Of a DNA stretch of 9,743 bases, positions 7,231 to 9,743 are shown in pieces (within the stretch, counting starts at the first letter, position 1; every line of letters begins with the position of its first letter). Position numbers and translations under genes: made by a program. Below the pieces are notes generated by a model that saw only the letters and a list, made by a program, of their open reading frames with translations, was not told where the DNA came from and did no database searches. The DNA is from Flavobacteriaceae bacterium (GTDB lineage Bacteria > Bacteroidota > Bacteroidia > Flavobacteriales > Flavobacteriaceae). The stretch spans positions 1-9,743 of the forward strand of contig JAUXCI010000075.1 in assembly GCA_030618945.1 (NCBI GenBank). The letters are read 5' to 3'.

Positions 7231-7296
7231 CAATGTTTTTAAAATTCCTCTCCCTCTGCTTGAAATACACAAAAAGAAATAAAATTTAGAATTTAA

Positions 7297-7875
7297 TTAT
7301 TTGTAGAAATTCATTTCATCAAGATATTTCCATGCCTTATAAGGCAATAGCGCTCTTATGTTCTTTTTCCCTGCAATAGATTTTCGAATAAAGGTCGCCG
7401 AAATCTCAACTATTGGCGCGTCTATTAAATGAACCTTTGGATGCTTAAAAAGATCTGGAAATTCGTTTTTACGCGTTATTCTCGGATATATATACAATTC
7501 ATGGTTTTTAAGAATTTCCTCATGATTCTTCCATTTATGAAAGGTGAATAAATTATCCTGACCCATGATGAGATTAAATTGATGCTCAGGATATTTCTCG
7601 TATAAATGAGCCAAGGTATTTATGGTGTAGCTTGGTTGTGGTAAATCAAATTCCACATTACTGGGTTTAAGTTTGGGATAATCTTCCGTTGCTTCCTGTA
7701 CCAGTTGGTATCTATGGTGATCAGCGAGTAAAGTGCTTTTCTTCTTAAAGGGGTTATGGGGTGTAACTACAAACCAAACTTCTTCGAGTTCAGTAAACTC
7801 CACCATGTGATTGGCAATAATAATATGTCCGATATGAATCGGGTTATAGCTCCCAAAAAAAAGTCCGATTTTCAT
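7297..7875 (-). CDS. nadD: Nicotinate-nucleotide adenylyltransferase
   Basis: This cytosolic enzyme transfers AMP from ATP to nicotinate mononucleotide to make deamido-NAD, the shared late step of NAD synthesis. The length of 192 residues is typical. The nucleotidyltransferase motif GSYNPIHIGH is at 8-17 with HIGH at 14-17, and the second motif ISATFIR is at 158-164 (canonical ISSTxIR). Family segments PSYTINTL (81-88), MGQDNLFTFHKWKN (104-117) and LLPYKAWKYL (176-185) are present. These distinguish it from phosphopantetheine adenylyltransferase. The ATG at 7875 puts the nucleotide fold at the extreme N-terminus, as expected. It lies 20 bp after gmk in the same direction with no promoter or terminator between, so it is the third gene of the yicC-gmk-nadD unit. 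Confidence 0.95.
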   Translation of the reverse strand: MKIGLFFGSYNPIHIGHIIIANHMVEFTELEEVWFVVTPHNPFKKKSTLLADHHRYQLVQEATEDYPKLKPSNVEFDLPQPSYTINTLAHLYEKYPEHQFNLIMGQDNLFTFHKWKNHEEILKNHELYIYPRITRKNEFPDLFKHPKVHLIDAPIVEISATFIRKSIAGKKNIRALLPYKAWKYLDEMNFYK

Positions 7876-7895
7876 GGTAATTAGGGTTACGAGTC

Positions 7896-8477
7896 TTATG
7901 AAGAAAAAATAAATTTTTCAATAAGAGCTGTGGCTTCCTTTTTAGCTGTTTCTAGCTTATCGTTGATAAGAACAATGTCAAAATCTTTTGCATAAGCGAT
8001 CTCCCTTTCCGCTTTAGCTACTCTTTCCTTAATTTTTTCTTCGCTGTCAGTACTTCTCGCCCTTAACCGGTGTTCCATAACTTCTATGGATGGTGCCTTA
8101 ACAAAAACTGCTAGCGTACTTTCAGGAAACTTATTTTTTATTCTCAGACCGCCAACTACATCAATATCAAAAATGGCATGTTTGCCTTCTGCCCAAATTC
8201 TCTCAACTTCAGATTTTAAAGTTCCATAAAAATTATTCTTATAAACCTCCTCCCATTCAACAAATTCATCCGCCTTAATGTGACTTTTAAATTGATCCAA
8301 GCTTATAAAGCAATAATCTTTTCCATCGACTTCATTCCCTCTTTTTTCTCGTGAGGTAGCCGAAATAGAGAAGTCGAGATTCAATCCTTTCTGGCCTAAA
8401 AGATGATGAACTATGGTAGTTTTACCTGACCCTGAAGGGGCCGAAAAAACAATTAGTTTTCCTTCCTTGCTTTTCAT
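7896..8477 (-). CDS. gmk: Guanylate kinase
   Basis: This cytosolic essential kinase converts GMP (and dGMP) to GDP with ATP. It has 193 residues, close to the usual 190-210. The P-loop APSGSGKT is at 13-20. The GMP-binding segment SATSREKRGNEVDGKDY is at 39-55, with the following Glu/Tyr-Gly-Thr elements WEEVYKNNFYGT (75-86). DIDVVGG (104-110) matches the family DIDVQGG with Val for Gln. RLRARSTDSEEKIKERV (137-153) carries the lid arginines. The ATG at 8477 starts 2 bp after the yicC stop, which indicates tight cotranscription. The yicC-gmk pairing is widespread in bacteria and supports both calls. Confidence 0.96.
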   Translation of the reverse strand: MKSKEGKLIVFSAPSGSGKTTIVHHLLGQKGLNLDFSISATSREKRGNEVDGKDYCFISLDQFKSHIKADEFVEWEEVYKNNFYGTLKSEVERIWAEGKHAIFDIDVVGGLRIKNKFPESTLAVFVKAPSIEVMEHRLRARSTDSEEKIKERVAKAEREIAYAKDFDIVLINDKLETAKKEATALIEKFIFSS

Positions 8478-8479
8478 GA

Positions 8480-9331
8480 TTACAGTACATTTAGCAGTTG
8501 CTCCTTTATTTTTTCTAATTCATCTTTCATTTCCACAACAAGCTTCTGCATGGGTGCAAAATTTGCTTTTGACCCAATCGTATTGATCTCCCTTCCCATT
8601 TCCTGAGATATAAAACCAAGTTTTTTTCCATTAGAATCATTGCTGTTAAGCTCTGATAAAAAATAACTTAAATGATTCTTTAATCTTACCTTTTCCTCTG
8701 TAATGTCCAGCTTTTCCAAATAATATATGAGCTCTTGTTCAAATCGATTCTCATCAACAGTTTGCTTCAATTCGCTTATCGCTTTTTTCAGTCTGGTTCT
8801 CACCTCATCCAATCTTTCAGAATCAAGCAGCATTATTTGTTCCAATTTATCTTTAAGGGTCTCTATTCTGTTTTCAAAGTCATTTTTTAGTTCTTTTCCT
8901 TCAGAAGATCTATAAACCTGTAAATCTTTGATCGCCTCCACAATCCCTGACTTAATTACGCCCCATTCTTCGTCGTCCAATTCTTCTCTTTCGGTTTTTA
9001 AAACATCCGGTAATCGCATGGCTATAGAGAGAATATCCGCCTCCTTTCGAATTGTTTCGAGTTGTCCAATATAATTCGCTACAATACTAGTATTGATCTT
9101 TGTTGAAGTTTCGGATGTTGTAGACTCAATATAAAAAGACATGTCCACTTTACCCCTGTTCAATTCTCTGGCAATCAGCCTTCTGATTTCTATTTCCTTC
9201 TCTCTGTAAATACTAGGAAACCTGGTGTTTATATCAAGATTCTTGCTGTTAAGTGATTTTATTTCAAGTGTGATTTTTTTTGTGTCAAGTTGTATAATGG
9301 ACTTGCCATATCCGGTCATGGATTGTATCAT
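8480..9331 (-). CDS. yicC: YicC/YloC-family endoribonuclease
   Basis: The protein has 283 residues, the normal family length. The N-terminal signature MIQSMTGYGKS is diagnostic. The internal segment FPSIYREKEIEIRRLIARE (about 38-56) and the C-terminal segment QEMGREINTIGSKAN (about 244-258) are highly conserved in the family. The protein ends in a long charged helix (VVEMKDELEKIKEQL). Members are cytosolic endoribonucleases; E. coli YicC has been tied to small-RNA turnover. The RNA target here is unknown. The ATG at 9331 is chosen over the second Met (9319) because orthologs commonly begin M-Q/I-S-M-T-G, and the promoter leaves a short leader before it. It is the first gene of a likely operon with gmk and nadD. 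Confidence 0.93.
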   Translation of the reverse strand: MIQSMTGYGKSIIQLDTKKITLEIKSLNSKNLDINTRFPSIYREKEIEIRRLIARELNRGKVDMSFYIESTTSETSTKINTSIVANYIGQLETIRKEADILSIAMRLPDVLKTEREELDDEEWGVIKSGIVEAIKDLQVYRSSEGKELKNDFENRIETLKDKLEQIMLLDSERLDEVRTRLKKAISELKQTVDENRFEQELIYYLEKLDITEEKVRLKNHLSYFLSELNSNDSNGKKLGFISQEMGREINTIGSKANFAPMQKLVVEMKDELEKIKEQLLNVL

Positions 9332-9351
9332 ATTACTGAATTAAATTTAGA

Positions 9352-9380
9352 CAAAGTTACTAATAAATACGTGTAATCAA
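9352..9380 (-). promoter_or_regulatory. Promoter of the yicC-gmk-nadD operon
   Basis: On the minus strand, TTG (9380-9378) and TAACTTTG (9359-9352) are separated by 18 bp. Both elements match the Bacteroidota consensus TTG-N(17-23)-TAnnTTTG. The predicted transcript starts near 9345, about 14 nt before the yicC ATG. This is the only site in the window with both promoter elements at the right spacing. Confidence 0.6.
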
Positions 9381-9407
9381 GGTTTATGACGCTTATTAAA
9401 AGGCAAA

Positions 9408-9743
9408 TCAACCTATGGCCTCCTTCGGTTTTCTTGTCACCAAATAGACACCGACAAAAATAAGGGCAGTAGCCACTATTTTAATGGCGTTTAAACTGTC
9501 ACTTCCAACGATCAGGGCATAAGAGCTTGCAATTACTGGTTGAAGATAAATGAAAATACTTAAGGTCGTGGGCTTCAATTGTCTTATGGCATAAAGATTA
9601 AACAAGTAGGTCATAAAAGACGTAAAAACAACAATAAAACCAATATTGTATAATGCTGAAACAGGTATATGAGTCCATTCAATCATATTAAACTCTTTTA
9701 TACCAAAAGGAAAAACCATGAAAAATCCAAATAAATATAGCCA
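9408..9743 (-). CDS. EamA/DMT-superfamily transporter, 5'-partial (C-terminal part)
   Basis: The last 111 residues are visible. The frame stays open to the right edge, so the gene begins outside the window; the Met codon at 9719 is internal. The sequence is strongly hydrophobic with about three and a half membrane helices. The stretch from NLYAIRQLKPTTLSIFIYLQ through ALIVGSDSLNAIKI to LIFVGVYLVTRKP is typical of the second EamA repeat at the end of drug/metabolite transporters, with its conserved Pro in the YLQPV helix. The substrate cannot be told; EamA proteins export amino acids and other metabolites. A short basic tail (RKPKEAIG) ends the protein. It points the same way as yicC, but the 76-bp gap with a strong promoter suggests separate transcription. 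Confidence 0.85.
   Translation of the reverse strand, partial: WLYLFGFFMVFPFGIKEFNMIEWTHIPVSALYNIGFIVVFTSFMTYLFNLYAIRQLKPTTLSIFIYLQPVIASSYALIVGSDSLNAIKIVATALIFVGVYLVTRKPKEAIG

Noticed and set aside
7207..7296. Terminator after nadD
   Set aside because: Only a 5-bp A/T stem (AAATT-CTA-AATTT on the minus strand) is found, which would be unstable. The gap is better explained by the M23 promoter.
8727..8915. 62-codon Ser/Leu-rich open frame on the plus strand within yicC
   Set aside because: Its Ser/Phe richness is what the reverse complement of a Glu/Lys/Asp/Arg-rich coding region gives; there is no independent evidence for a gene.
1..9743. Mobile element, CRISPR array, RNA gene or defence system
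   Set aside because: No transposase, integrase, terminal repeats, regularly spaced repeats, tRNA-like cloverleaf or toxin-antitoxin-like pair was seen. Genes are densely packed and housekeeping in type, and every intergenic gap is under 200 bp.

Overview
The window is about 9.7 kb of AT-rich DNA (roughly one third G+C by eye). It almost certainly comes from the chromosome of a Bacteroidota member (Flavobacteriia or Cytophagia-like; I cannot resolve the order). Three things point there. The proteins read like Bacteroidota orthologs, for example a thymidine kinase that has lost the usual zinc cysteines. Genes start without recognisable Shine-Dalgarno sequences. TAnnTTTG boxes, the Bacteroidota sigma-A -7 element, sit in front of several transcription units. 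The gene content is housekeeping and cell-envelope. I see no tRNA, rRNA, CRISPR, insertion sequence, phage or integrase signal.

Layout, left to right. (1) Positions 1-1651 (+) hold most of a large membrane-anchored, AsmA-like envelope protein whose 5' end lies outside the window. It converges, with only 4 bp between stop codons, on a conserved acidic protein of unknown function (1656-2369, -). (2) A 181-bp divergent intergenic region carries a back-to-back pair of candidate promoters. It leads right into thymidine kinase (tdk), alanine racemase (alr, overlapping tdk by 8 bp) and the large-conductance mechanosensitive channel (mscL). (3) mscL converges on a minus-strand block. A perfect 10-bp inverted repeat lies in the 80 bp between them. 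(4) The minus-strand block, in transcription order from the right edge, is: the C-terminal end of an EamA/DMT transporter, YicC-family endoribonuclease, guanylate kinase (gmk), nicotinate-nucleotide adenylyltransferase (nadD), a membrane-anchored M23 (LytM) peptidase, and a GH3-family acyl-adenylating enzyme with a GTG start.

How the genes fit together. yicC-gmk-nadD are spaced by 2 and 20 bp and have the best promoter in the window in front (TTG, 18 bp, TAACTTTG). They form a probable operon joining RNA turnover, GMP phosphorylation and NAD synthesis. The M23 peptidase has its own -7 box, which also decides its start codon, and a short hairpin plus T-run after its stop. alr (D-alanine), the M23 peptidase (peptidoglycan hydrolysis), mscL (osmotic release) and the AsmA-like protein all act on or in the cell envelope, but nothing in the sequence shows they form one system.

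I looked for a novel system and did not find one. The least-explained items are the acidic hypothetical protein, the bacterial GH3 enzyme, the AsmA-like protein with its very basic tail, and the possible terminator between the M23 and GH3 genes.
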